Below, piece by piece: positions 54,530 to 61,620 of a stretch of DNA of 64,000 bases; position 1 is the stretch's first letter; each line of letters starts with the position of its first letter. The DNA comes from Planococcus versutus. GTDB taxonomy: Bacteria; Bacillota; Bacilli; Bacillales_A; Planococcaceae. The stretch lies in NCBI RefSeq assembly GCF_001186155.3, contig NZ_CP016540.2, positions 1,590,001-1,654,000 on the forward strand, read 5' to 3'. Under the pieces are notes generated by a model. It worked only from the letters and a program-made list of their open reading frames with translations. It had not been told where the DNA came from and made no database searches. The position numbers were made by a program, and so were the translations under genes.

Positions 54530-54573
54530 AAAAAAGAGGACACAAAACAGCGGTTAAGCTGTAATGTGTCCTC
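54530..54573 (-). terminator. Strong terminator after the membrane/coiled-coil gene
   Basis: GAGGACACA and TGTGTCCTC pair, with an inner ACAGC/GCTGT stem, then six T on the leftward strand. It lies 18 bases past the stop at 54591. Confidence 0.85.
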
Positions 54574-54590
54574 CAGTTTGCTGGTGCGGA

Positions 54591-55253
54591 CTAAGATTTT
54601 ATATTAGACAAATCATTATCAATTTCATCTATAAGTTGTTTTAACTCCTTAATTGTAGAAAAGTAAAACTCCCAATAAGTAAGATAAATGTTCGGGTTAT
54701 ATTTATCCATGGCATCAATCATTTCTTCTACGCTATTTAGTAAAGATTTAACATTACTAAGAATTAGCGTAAACTTGAAAAAGATTTCCGAAGGTATTTC
54801 CGTAATATCAATTCTTTCAAGTTGGATTAATTCATTTGTTATGAATTTTTTTATTGCCCTTAATGAATCAGCATCTTCTTCAAATGCACTAATGCCACCC
54901 GCAAAACTTTCGTGTTTCTTTACTACATCCTTTAAATTTTCTAAAAAAGTATATAATTTTAAGGATGTGGCTCTGTACAATACTAAGCTTTTCAATAAAT
55001 TATTATGTTCTCTTTTTTTCTCTTTCTTTTCCGTGTTAGCAATTTGTCTTTCAACAGACTCAATTGCGTATTTACCAGCAACTTTAGCACCAAAATACGC
55101 GCCGCTAACAGTTCCTAAAACAGTCAAAATAGTTTTTAAGTCAATTATTTCTTGAAAGCTAAATCGTACTTGATACATATGAAAAACTAAAAGTAGTAAA
55201 CATATTAAAAGAAACCAGGATGACCAAAAATAGAAGTCATTTTTTAACTTCAA
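54591..55253 (-). CDS. Phage-borne membrane protein with cytosolic coiled coil
   Basis: 220 residues. Two N-terminal membrane helices (about 8-28, WSSWFLLICLLLLVFHMY; about 40-60, ILTVLGTVSGAYFGAKVA) form a hairpin. Long charged helices follow (SVERQIANTEKKEKKREHN, then several heptad stretches). TTG start overlapping the XtrA-like stop, so coupled. A terminator follows. The layout suggests a lysogenic or exclusion-type accessory protein, but no family is recognised. Confidence 0.6.
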   Translation of the reverse strand: MKLKNDFYFWSSWFLLICLLLLVFHMYQVRFSFQEIIDLKTILTVLGTVSGAYFGAKVAGKYAIESVERQIANTEKKEKKREHNNLLKSLVLYRATSLKLYTFLENLKDVVKKHESFAGGISAFEEDADSLRAIKKFITNELIQLERIDITEIPSEIFFKFTLILSNVKSLLNSVEEMIDAMDKYNPNIYLTYWEFYFSTIKELKQLIDEIDNDLSNIKS

Positions 55254-55447
55254 AAATCTTCCCCCTCATCAAAATTCACACGCTTCACTTTGCCTTTATA
55301 CGTCACAATGCTTGTTTCAGCATGCGCAGGAAGCTTTCCAATCTTAACCTTTCCCTCAGATATAATCAGGAAGCAACTCGTTGGTAACTCCATTATATCT
55401 AACTTTAGCTCCCCTGTCTCGGAAATTTCTACCGGTTCCATCCTCAA
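55250..55447 (-). CDS. XtrA-like phage protein
   Basis: 65 residues with the pattern LDIMELPTSCFLIISEGKVKIGKLPAHAETSIVTYKGKVKRV, recalled from PBSX XtrA/YqaO. Such proteins are of unknown function but conserved in Bacillales phages. TTG start behind GAGGAGGGG. Confidence 0.6.
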   Translation of the reverse strand: MRMEPVEISETGELKLDIMELPTSCFLIISEGKVKIGKLPAHAETSIVTYKGKVKRVNFDEGEDF

Positions 55448-55459
55448 AATTACCCCTCC

Positions 55460-55678
55460 TCATAGCCTGTGCACGTCTTTATCTCTTTTCTTAATCAATC
55501 CCCGTTCAGCATGATCAAAGACAAGGAGCGCCACTTCACTTATCTTTCTCTTCATCGTTTCAGCAATCTCTGTCACACTGACGTTTTTCTTCCACTGATC
55601 ACGAAACACTTCCAGTTCCTCTTCTGAAAATACTAAGTCTAAATCATGGTCATCAGCTTCAAAAAGGAAATAGTTCAT
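55460..55678 (-). CDS. Small phage protein with HTH-like helices, 72 residues
   Basis: 72 residues. The middle (FSEEELEVFRDQWKKNVSVTEIAETMKRKISEVALLVFDHAERG) looks like a short homeodomain-type HTH. GGAGG precedes the ATG. It may be a small regulator in the early operon. Confidence 0.58.
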   Translation of the reverse strand: MNYFLFEADDHDLDLVFSEEELEVFRDQWKKNVSVTEIAETMKRKISEVALLVFDHAERGLIKKRDKDVHRL

Positions 55679-55697
55679 GGCGATTCCTCCTCTGCCT

Positions 55698-56117
55698 CTA
55701 ATATCGAATGGTCACTTCAACTCTTGGCAATAAGCTATAAAGCTTTTGAACGTGCATACTCACAACCTGACTGTCATCTTGCCAAATGATTTTCGTAATG
55801 CCATCTTTGACACCCTTCACCAGGTTATCCAAGTCGGGTTTGGTAATCGGTAATAGCTCACCTGACTCAATGAGCGCTTGCTTGGGCTTCGTATGATACT
55901 TCTTTGGTGTCGGTTGATGAAAGATAAGCTCTAAATGTATCGGGCTTGTAATGAGCTCCTTTGGGCGATGCTGTGAAGCAACTAAACTCACATACTGCTT
56001 AAAGTCCCGTGAATTAATCGGATCATAGAGAACCGTCTTGCCGGAAAAACTCTTTCCGGCTCTTGGTCTCCCTTGCGCTTGAGCTTCTCCGTGAATGACA
56101 AAGCTAATGGTTTCCAA
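55698..56117 (-). CDS. rusA: RusA-family Holliday junction resolvase
   Basis: 139 residues with the RusA signature TKPDLDNLVKGVKDGITKIIWQDDSQV, which holds the catalytic Asp residues. RusA cuts four-way junctions and helps phage recombination and packaging. TTG start after AAAGGGAG. In the Bacillus phage context the homologue is often called YqaN. Confidence 0.85.
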   Translation of the reverse strand: METISFVIHGEAQAQGRPRAGKSFSGKTVLYDPINSRDFKQYVSLVASQHRPKELITSPIHLELIFHQPTPKKYHTKPKQALIESGELLPITKPDLDNLVKGVKDGITKIIWQDDSQVVSMHVQKLYSLLPRVEVTIRY

Positions 56118-56132
56118 TGACTCGCTCCCTTT

Positions 56133-56216
56133 CTATTTTAAAAACACTTTCATCATTAATATTCCGATAGCAACCAGGACCAGTAGCAATAAGATGAATC
56201 GTGCATATCCTTTCAC
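56133..56216 (-). CDS. Very small membrane protein, 27 residues
   Basis: The 27 residues form one hydrophobic helix (GYARFILLLLVLVAIGILMM) with a lysine at each end. GTG start 7 nt after AGGAGG. It lies between RusA and a 43-residue gene in the same transcript. Function unknown. Confidence 0.45.
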   Translation of the reverse strand: MKGYARFILLLLVLVAIGILMMKVFLK

Positions 56217-56227
56217 TTTCTTGCCTC

Positions 56228-56359
56228 CTAATAAATCAATCTCAATTTATCGACTTCCTGAAGCAACCGTTCATCGCTAAGTCCTTCAAAATAAGAGCGT
56301 GGTATGCGAGTGGATGCTGTTAGTTCGTCAATGATTTCTTTACGGTGTTCGCTGGTCAT
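56228..56359 (-). CDS. Small phage protein, 43 residues
   Basis: The 43 residues are soluble and charged (EHRKEIIDELTASTRIPRSYFEGLSDERLLQEVDKL). The end resembles the short helical pattern of BH0509/FbpB-like small proteins, which is weak evidence. A GAGGG site precedes the ATG. Confidence 0.5.
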   Translation of the reverse strand: MTSEHRKEIIDELTASTRIPRSYFEGLSDERLLQEVDKLRLIY

Positions 56360-56368
56360 TTAAATCCC

Positions 56369-56602
56369 TCACTTATTCTTCAACCTCTTAATCTGTTCAT
56401 TCAACAGCTTCAATTTCTTGTCACGCGCACGAATTTCACCTTTTAAGTAGGTAGTCTCACTTGTTTCGTTTTTCTCTGCATCCAGTGATACATTGAGCGA
56501 GTTTAATAATTTCAGCAGTTTCGTAACACTTACGGTTTGTTGTTCACCCAAGACGCGCTTTAATTCCAATTGCGCATTGGTATATTTGCTTTGCTTATTC
56601 AT
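56369..56602 (-). CDS. Small coiled-coil phage protein, 77 residues
   Basis: About 77 residues with a long C-terminal coiled coil (KGEIRARDKKLKLLNEQIKRLKNK). The ATG chosen follows directly after the dUTPase stop; an ATG 13 codons earlier overlaps that gene. Function unknown. Confidence 0.55.
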   Translation of the reverse strand: MNKQSKYTNAQLELKRVLGEQQTVSVTKLLKLLNSLNVSLDAEKNETSETTYLKGEIRARDKKLKLLNEQIKRLKNK

Positions 56603-56603
56603 A

Positions 56604-57143
56604 TCAATATCCTGTGTTTTGTCGTTGGTAATTGATTTCATTCTTATTTAAGTATGCTTTTTCGATTTGTTCCCAATCGAAACCAAGCATTGCACCTAGT
56701 CCGATAAGAAGTTCCATGTTTCGACAATAACCGTGATAGACATTTGTGTAATAAGTTGACCAGTCGGCTTGCATCAGGTCTATAAATTGTTCTGTAATAG
56801 TTTCTTTTCGATAAGGTCCCCAATCCAGCATTTGAGGGATATTTAACTGTAAACCGATAGAAAGAGCGAAATGAATACAATCTACATATTCTTCTAAGAG
56901 TGGATTGTAGAATTCCACGCCTGGCCCATCTTCTAAAAGAACACTTCTGTAAGTCCAGATTCTCGACTCCTGATCCGTACTCCAAAACTTAAACCCTCGC
57001 CATTCATTAGCCAATTCTCCTAATTCCACCAACAAAGCAAGAATTCGTTTCTCTAAACGATCTTCATCTGGTAATCGAGGATGATTCTTTGCAATCTCTG
57101 CATCTAATCCACGTTGCACCTCAAACAATTTATCTAAATTCAT
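56604..57143 (-). CDS. dUTP diphosphatase, dimeric type (dUTPase_2)
   Basis: 179 residues of the all-alpha NTP pyrophosphatase fold (ALLVELGELANEWRGFKFW, then LEEYVDCIHFALSIG), with the acidic metal-binding pairs. It hydrolyses dUTP to dUMP, keeping uracil out of phage DNA. The ATG after AAGGGGG is chosen; 18 codons upstream are open but lack a site. Confidence 0.82.
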   Translation of the reverse strand: MNLDKLFEVQRGLDAEIAKNHPRLPDEDRLEKRILALLVELGELANEWRGFKFWSTDQESRIWTYRSVLLEDGPGVEFYNPLLEEYVDCIHFALSIGLQLNIPQMLDWGPYRKETITEQFIDLMQADWSTYYTNVYHGYCRNMELLIGLGAMLGFDWEQIEKAYLNKNEINYQRQNTGY

Positions 57144-57162
57144 TATGCGGTCCCCCTTTGAT

Positions 57163-57303
57163 TTACAAGCTATGTTCGTCTTTCCGCACAGCTTCAATAG
57201 CCTGTGCGCGTTCCTTTTTCAGATGCCGTCTGTAACTCCTAACAAAAGCGACAAGTGACGTGATCCATCCTGCAAGTACAGCCGCGTTTAATATTAGAAT
57301 CAT
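57163..57303 (-). CDS. Small membrane protein, 46 residues
   Basis: The 46 residues have one N-terminal membrane helix (MILILNAAVLAGWITSLVAFV) and a basic cytosolic tail (RSYRRHLKKERAQAIEAVRKD). A perfect AGGAGG lies 6 nt before the ATG. Function unknown. Confidence 0.52.
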   Translation of the reverse strand: MILILNAAVLAGWITSLVAFVRSYRRHLKKERAQAIEAVRKDEHSL

Positions 57304-57320
57304 GGTCTGCCTCCTAGTTT

Positions 57321-57662
57321 TTAATCAATCCGCTTATGTTCCGTCAAATACTCATGCAATACCTTGATGTATTTATCTCCCAAGAACTTAAAACGGTCCT
57401 GATGCAACTTGCTACTCCATTGCGTCAATTCATCCAGCTCTCTCATTTGTGAGAAACCTTTTTGAATCTCGCTGTAATGCAAGTCCATAGCAGCAGAAGC
57501 TTTCCAATGCCTGCTTGATCGAACACCTTGTCCTGTTTCGCCAGTGGCTAATGAAGTGGTTACGGCTGCATCTTTCTTCTTTTGGTGCGATTGGATATTG
57601 GCGACTATTTTTTTAAGGATTAAGTCTACGTATAGTTTGGTAAAGTTGGTTTGTTGACTCAT
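57321..57662 (-). CDS. Phage protein of unknown function, 113 residues
   Basis: 113 residues, soluble and mostly helical (NFTKLYVDLILKKIVANIQ, HSEIQKGFSQMRELDEL-like middle, ending YLTEHKRID). AAGGAG precedes the ATG. The IS3 element lies just upstream, so its original promoter may be separated from it. Confidence 0.6.
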   Translation of the reverse strand: MSQQTNFTKLYVDLILKKIVANIQSHQKKKDAAVTTSLATGETGQGVRSSRHWKASAAMDLHYSEIQKGFSQMRELDELTQWSSKLHQDRFKFLGDKYIKVLHEYLTEHKRID

Positions 57663-57692
57663 TTTTAAGCTCCTTGGTCAGCTATATGGTCG

Positions 57693-57695
57693 AAA
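57693..57695. repeat. Target-site duplication, left copy
   Basis: AAA here and at 58935-58937 flank the IS element exactly; 3 bp is usual for the IS3 family, but the sequence is so short that chance is possible. Confidence 0.5.
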
Positions 57696-57771
57696 TGGAT
57701 AGTCTACACTTAGTTGGACAGAAAAAATAAGGGGGCGTAGAATAGTCCACAATACGTGAGGAGAATCTACC

Positions 57772-58053
57772 ATGCCCCAAAAAAGACGAACATTTTCCCC
57801 GGAATTCAAAAAACAGGTCGTGGCGCTGCACGCAGGCGGAAAAAGCCGACCGGATATTGTCCGGGAATACGACCTGACGGCTTCCGCCCTCGATCGGTGG
57901 ATTGCCCAATCCAATCAAACTGGCTCGTTCGAGGAAAAAGATAACCGAAGCCCTTTGGAAACGGAATTGCTTGCCTACAAAAAACGAAATAAGCAGTTGG
58001 AGATGGAAGTGGATATTTTAAAGCAAGCGGCGCTGATCATGGGACGAAAATAG
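57772..58053 (+). CDS. IS3-family transposase OrfA
   Basis: 93 residues: HTH_Tnp_1 domain (RRTFSPEFKKQVVALHAGGKSRPDIVREYDLTASALDRW) and a leucine-zipper end (KKRNKQLEMEVDILKQAALIMGRK). Binds the IS ends and represses. The end CGAAAATAG holds AAAA, on which Lys-tRNA can slip -1 into OrfB (AAA ATA GAG). Confidence 0.9.
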   Translation: MPQKRRTFSPEFKKQVVALHAGGKSRPDIVREYDLTASALDRWIAQSNQTGSFEEKDNRSPLETELLAYKKRNKQLEMEVDILKQAALIMGRK

Positions 58054-58094
58054 AGATTATCCAACAGAATCAACACCTCTATTCAGTATCAGCA

Positions 58095-58916
58095 ATGTGC
58101 ACTGTCCTCCAAATTGCCCGCAGCACCTTTTACTATGAGACTTCCGTTTCGGTAGAAAAAGCACACCAAAAAGCCCAAGCAGAACAGGAGTTGAAAGACG
58201 AAATCTGGGCGATCTTTCACGAGAATCGCCGCGTCTATGGCACACGCAAGCTGAAAAAAGAGTTGGCGAACAGAAAGAAATGGGTGATCTCGAGACGCCG
58301 TATTGGACGCCTCATGGCGTCACTTGGCATCCAATCGAAATACGCGCTGCCATCCTACAAACCGATGGTCACGCCTCCCAATGAAGCGACATACCGGAAT
58401 GTGCTGAACCGCCAATTCAATCCGGCAGCGAAAAACGCCGTGTTGGTCAGCGACCTGACGTATGTAAAGGTTGGCGGCCGCTGGAACTATATTTGTTTCC
58501 TTCTCGATTTATATAACCGTGAAATTGTGGGGTACAGTCTGGGCGAGCGTAAAGACGCTGCCCTGGTTCAACGTGCCTTCGCATCGGTCAAAGGCGACTT
58601 GGGAGCCGTGAAGCTGTTCCATACGGACCGCGGATCTGAATTCAAGAACACCGGCATCGATGCGCTATTAAAGACGCACCAAATCGAACGGTCGCTGAGC
58701 CAAAAAGGAACCCCTTACGATAATGCGGTGGCGGAAGCCACGTTCAAGATTTTGAAGACGGAACTCATCAACGGAATGTGCTTTGACACGCTTAACCAGC
58801 TAGCGCTTGAACTGTTTGATTACGTGAATTGGTACAACCATGTCCGTCTACACAGCAGTCTGGGCTATACCAGCCCTGTCACTTATCGAAACGCAACCCT
58901 TAAAAAAGTTGTTTGA
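58095..58916 (+). CDS. IS3-family transposase OrfB (DDE integrase domain)
   Basis: 273 residues from its ATG, and open upstream in the -1 frame of OrfA, so the active transposase is an OrfAB fusion. The integrase core has the DDE acids in VLVSDLTYVKVGG, HTDRGSEF and NAVAEATFKILKTEL. It is intact in length and motifs, so the element may still move. Confidence 0.9.
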   Translation: MCTVLQIARSTFYYETSVSVEKAHQKAQAEQELKDEIWAIFHENRRVYGTRKLKKELANRKKWVISRRRIGRLMASLGIQSKYALPSYKPMVTPPNEATYRNVLNRQFNPAAKNAVLVSDLTYVKVGGRWNYICFLLDLYNREIVGYSLGERKDAALVQRAFASVKGDLGAVKLFHTDRGSEFKNTGIDALLKTHQIERSLSQKGTPYDNAVAEATFKILKTELINGMCFDTLNQLALELFDYVNWYNHVRLHSSLGYTSPVTYRNATLKKVV

Positions 58917-58934
58917 TTTAGTGTTGACGTACCA

Positions 58935-58937
58935 AAA
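58935..58937. repeat. Target-site duplication, right copy
   Basis: AAA directly after the right end CCA of the IS element, matching the left copy at 57693. Confidence 0.5.
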
Positions 58938-58948
58938 CGCCGATTAAA

Positions 58949-59122
58949 CTAAATAATAGGTTCAACGTTTTTTAAGGTTTTGACTGATAATTTAATATCA
59001 ATTTTCTCGAATCCGTATACCTCAATCGTTTTAATCATTTCTTCCAAGTGTTTACGGGCTTCTTGTGGCGTTATATTGTCAATTCCAAACCTTAAAACTT
59101 CCACTTTCTTTTGCTTAGGCAT
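58949..59122 (-). CDS. Small phage protein, 57 residues
   Basis: The 57 residues are lysine-rich and of alpha/beta pattern (KQKKVEVLRFGIDNITPQEARKHLEEMIKT). AAAGGAGG lies 6 nt before the ATG. Its stop lies 11 bases from the IS3 target duplication, so the IS sits in the gap after this gene and not in it. Function unknown. Confidence 0.6.
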   Translation of the reverse strand: MPKQKKVEVLRFGIDNITPQEARKHLEEMIKTIEVYGFEKIDIKLSVKTLKNVEPII

Positions 59123-59158
59123 TAAGTTTCCTCCTTTCCTATTTCGTTCGATCGTTGA

Positions 59159-59413
59159 CTACCTACTCAAACGTTCCCAACGCCGAAACTCTTCAATACT
59201 GAAAAGCTCACCTTCTTGCTTATTTGTTTCTTTTAAGAAAGTGTTGAAGGTCGGACTCGAAAAGTTCTTTTTAAAATGATGTTCATTCAAACGCACGATT
59301 AATTTATCTGTCGGCTTCATGACGCTTTTCGTCTTTTGGCTTTTTTCTTTTTCGATATACTCGAACATTTCGAAAATGTCTGTTTGATTTTCGGGTATTT
59401 CATGGACTTCCAT
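59159..59413 (-). CDS. Small phage protein, 84 residues
   Basis: About 84 residues (EVHEIPENQTDIFEMFEYIEKEKSQK, ending EEFRRWERLSR), highly charged. The ATG after AAAGGAG is chosen; 16 upstream codons lack a site. Function unknown. Confidence 0.55.
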   Translation of the reverse strand: MEVHEIPENQTDIFEMFEYIEKEKSQKTKSVMKPTDKLIVRLNEHHFKKNFSSPTFNTFLKETNKQEGELFSIEEFRRWERLSR

Positions 59414-59429
59414 CAAGACCACTCCTTTC

Positions 59430-59564
59430 TCAATCTTTCCACTCAAAGAATCGCCAGCCATGCTTCAACATCCACTTGACCCCTGCCGAACGATAGCGAC
59501 CAAATTGCCAAACTTTCTGGCCGCCTTCAAAGCGATAAAACCAAAACTCTCGACCGCCAGCCAT
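59430..59564 (-). CDS. Small aromatic-rich phage protein, 44 residues
   Basis: The 44 residues are strikingly rich in Trp, Phe, Tyr and Arg (REFWFYRFEGGQKVWQFGRYRSAGVKWMLKHGWRFFEW). Its ATG overlaps the stop of the 58-residue gene (TGATG), so it is probably translated by coupling. Function unknown. Confidence 0.48.
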   Translation of the reverse strand: MAGGREFWFYRFEGGQKVWQFGRYRSAGVKWMLKHGWRFFEWKD

Positions 59565-59740
59565 CAGAACCAAGGACTCGCTTTCACTTCAATGTCTAAC
59601 TGTAAGTGTGTTTTCAGCAAGAGTGCGCGTAAATCGTAATACTCCTTACTCTCTATCGGTTCACCGTTTGGACTTGTATGAATGCCGTACCCTTTCAATT
59701 CATCAATCCAGAAGCCCATGTGGATGTGTTTGTGTTTCAT
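59564..59740 (-). CDS. Small phage protein, 58 residues
   Basis: The 58 residues are soluble and His-rich at the start (KHKHIHMGFWIDELKGYGIHTSPNGEP). GGGGAGG lies 7 nt before the ATG. Overlaps the previous gene by 4 bases (ATGA). Function unknown. Confidence 0.58.
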   Translation of the reverse strand: MKHKHIHMGFWIDELKGYGIHTSPNGEPIESKEYYDLRALLLKTHLQLDIEVKASPWF

Positions 59741-59916
59741 GCAGCCACCTCCCCGCTAATATGCGTGCAAAGAAGTTGTTCAGCCGCCGCATGACTCAAT
59801 CCCGTAATCTGCTTCAACTCTTCAAACAGAATGCTGAAGTTTTGTGCAATCACTGGATCTTCATTCGTCTGCCAAGCACCTGCGATTAGGATGAGTTTAT
59901 TTAATAGTTTATCCAT
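59737..59916 (-). CDS. Small phage protein, 59 residues
   Basis: The 59 residues form two or three helices (MDKLLNKLILIAGAWQ, SILFEELKQITGLSHAAAEQLL). AGGAGG lies 6 nt before the ATG; the gene ends overlapping the next ATG. Follows the helicase loader by 11 bases. Function unknown. Confidence 0.58.
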   Translation of the reverse strand: MDKLLNKLILIAGAWQTNEDPVIAQNFSILFEELKQITGLSHAAAEQLLCTHISGEVAA

Positions 59917-59927
59917 AGCTATTCCTC

Positions 59928-60755
59928 CTAGTTGTTAAGTAGATGATCAAACTTAGACAATCGCCCTTTCGCGACTTGTCTACGGTAACTAGTAGCCTTG
60001 TTTTCAATTGGCTGTGAAATTTCAATCAGACGATCATAAGAACGTTTGCCTAGTTGCCCAGCCAGTTCTTTGGGCTCCAAATTAGATGTGGCCATAATCG
60101 GTTTATTGCGACGGTATCGATTGTCGATAATCAGAAACACGATTTCCTGCACCCAGTCGCTGGTTTTCTCTGCCCCGATGTCATCAATAATGAGTAAGTC
60201 ACAAACATTCAAGGCTTTTAAAATCTGTTGTTCACTTTCACTTTTGCCTTTGCCGAATGTGTTTTTTATTTTCTTTAATAGATCCGGCATCGAAACAAAC
60301 ACAACCACTTTGCCCTCTTTGTGCAATTGATTATGAACAGCTGCGGCTAAGTGAGATTTCCCGTTCCCTGGCACACCCCATAACAAAATGGACTCCAGTC
60401 CGAATTCGTCAAAATTGTCAGCATAGTAACGTGTAATCTTTTCAGCTTTTTCAGCACCTGGACGTGTAGCAAAGTTGCCGAAATCGGATTCCTCAAACCG
60501 TTCGCCCAACTCGCTAATCGAAAACAACTCTCGTACTTCGCGTTCACGCTGTGCATTCTTGTAGATTTCAAGTTCGGCTTTTTGAACATCCGCTTCACAT
60601 TTACAAACGGGCTGTACCCATCGCGTATGTCCCAAGACTTCAATTTCGAGTGGTGGAACAATCTCTTTGCAATGCGGGCATTCAACGCCTTTAGAGTGAG
60701 AGTCCGTCCCATTCTTCGTCACTAGCCCCTGCATGATCTTTTGAAGTGGTTCCAT
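59928..60755 (-). CDS. DnaC-like helicase loader ATPase
   Basis: 275 residues. The N-terminal zinc-ribbon-like CPHCKEI ... CKCEAD is followed by an AAA+ domain with Walker A LWGVPGNGKSHLAAAV and Walker B LLIIDDIGAEK, and an arginine-finger-like TSNLEPKEL. It loads the replicative helicase on phage origins. The ATG after GAGGGAG is chosen; it overlaps the replisome organizer by 65 bases. Confidence 0.85.
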   Translation of the reverse strand: MEPLQKIMQGLVTKNGTDSHSKGVECPHCKEIVPPLEIEVLGHTRWVQPVCKCEADVQKAELEIYKNAQREREVRELFSISELGERFEESDFGNFATRPGAEKAEKITRYYADNFDEFGLESILLWGVPGNGKSHLAAAVHNQLHKEGKVVVFVSMPDLLKKIKNTFGKGKSESEQQILKALNVCDLLIIDDIGAEKTSDWVQEIVFLIIDNRYRRNKPIMATSNLEPKELAGQLGKRSYDRLIEISQPIENKATSYRRQVAKGRLSKFDHLLNN

Positions 60756-61551
60756 TCGAGCTCCCTCGCTTTCGTCTGTCGAATTCTTTATCCGCAGCAA
60801 CTACATCTGCCAGTGTCTTAATACGTTGATCGCTCCAAGATTTCAAGATGCTGTCAGCAAAGTTCATTTTGTTTCGTGCGTTGGCTTCGACTGAACGTTT
60901 CAATGCCTCATGAACCAACTCCTCAGATGATTCATCAATCATGATAGAAATTCGTTCGGCAATATGCGGTACTAAGTGACTGATGTTTTGTTCATAGAAG
61001 CGAAATGCCATTCCTGCGCTCTTATCTACAACAACAACTTCTTTTTCTAGTTCTAGTTCTAAATCTAGTTCTAGTTCTGTTGCGTTATCTTTCGTTACTG
61101 AAACGTTACTTGTAACGTTACTTTCATTTTCAGGACCCTTTTTAAGTGGTGGAGCTAATTGCTTTTTTTTAGCTTGCCGATGCTTTTCGACTCGTTTTTT
61201 CGTTTGTTCACGTATTTTATCGAGTCCTGCAACGTTTTGATGCTTTTCCCAATTCGATATACTGATAAAGTGATTTTCATCAATATCAATCATTCCAAAG
61301 GTACGAAACACTTCTAAAGCCATTCGAACCGTGGAGAGAGGCCTATTAAATATTGTTGAGAGCATTTCATCCGTATAAGGTATGGTCTCGCTCAAGTAAA
61401 TATAGCCATTGTTATTGGCTCTTCCTGCTTGCGAAAGTAACTTTACCCACACGATTAAGATGGTATCTGCCTCTGGCATACTCTCAATCAGTCTTATCTT
61501 TTCGTCCTCAAACATTTGTGTACTAAGCTTTATCCACTTAACATCGCTCAT
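60691..61551 (-). CDS. Phage replisome organizer (DnaD-like N-terminal domain)
   Basis: 286 residues. The N-terminal 120 residues (VKWIKLSTQMFEDEKIRLIESMPEADTILIVWVKLLSQAGRANNNGYIYLSE) are a winged-helix Phage_rep_org_N domain that binds the origin. An acidic hexamer-derived linker (ELELDLELELEKE) divides it from a helical C-terminal part. It recruits the helicase loader encoded next. Confidence 0.82.
   Translation of the reverse strand: MSDVKWIKLSTQMFEDEKIRLIESMPEADTILIVWVKLLSQAGRANNNGYIYLSETIPYTDEMLSTIFNRPLSTVRMALEVFRTFGMIDIDENHFISISNWEKHQNVAGLDKIREQTKKRVEKHRQAKKKQLAPPLKKGPENESNVTSNVSVTKDNATELELDLELELEKEVVVVDKSAGMAFRFYEQNISHLVPHIAERISIMIDESSEELVHEALKRSVEANARNKMNFADSILKSWSDQRIKTLADVVAADKEFDRRKRGSSNGTTSKDHAGASDEEWDGLSL
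61046..61079 (-). repeat. Hexanucleotide repeat inside the replisome organizer
   Basis: TCTAGT-type units repeat five to six times in frame and encode the ELDLELELE linker, so copy changes would keep the frame. Confidence 0.6.
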
Positions 61552-61589
61552 TACAAATCCCTCAAATCTTTTATATTTATATAATTAGT

Positions 61590-61611
61590 AGGGGAGCTCC
61601 TCAACTCCCCT
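61590..61611. other. GC-rich hairpin between recT and the replisome organizer
   Basis: AGGGGAG and CTCCCCT pair over an 8-base loop. No T run follows, so it may be an RNA processing or attenuation element instead of a full terminator. Confidence 0.35.
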
Positions 61612-61620
61612 GCCTATTCC

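Larger units (their letters stand above)
57696..58934 (+). mobile_element. IS3-family insertion sequence, 1,239 bp
   Basis: The ends begin TGGATAGTCTACACT (left) and, read inward from the right, TGGTACGTCAACACT: 11 of 15 match. Flanking AAA is duplicated. It holds the IS3 orfA-orfB pair in the plus direction, opposite to all phage genes. It is visibly more GC-rich than the phage DNA, which suggests recent arrival. Confidence 0.85.
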
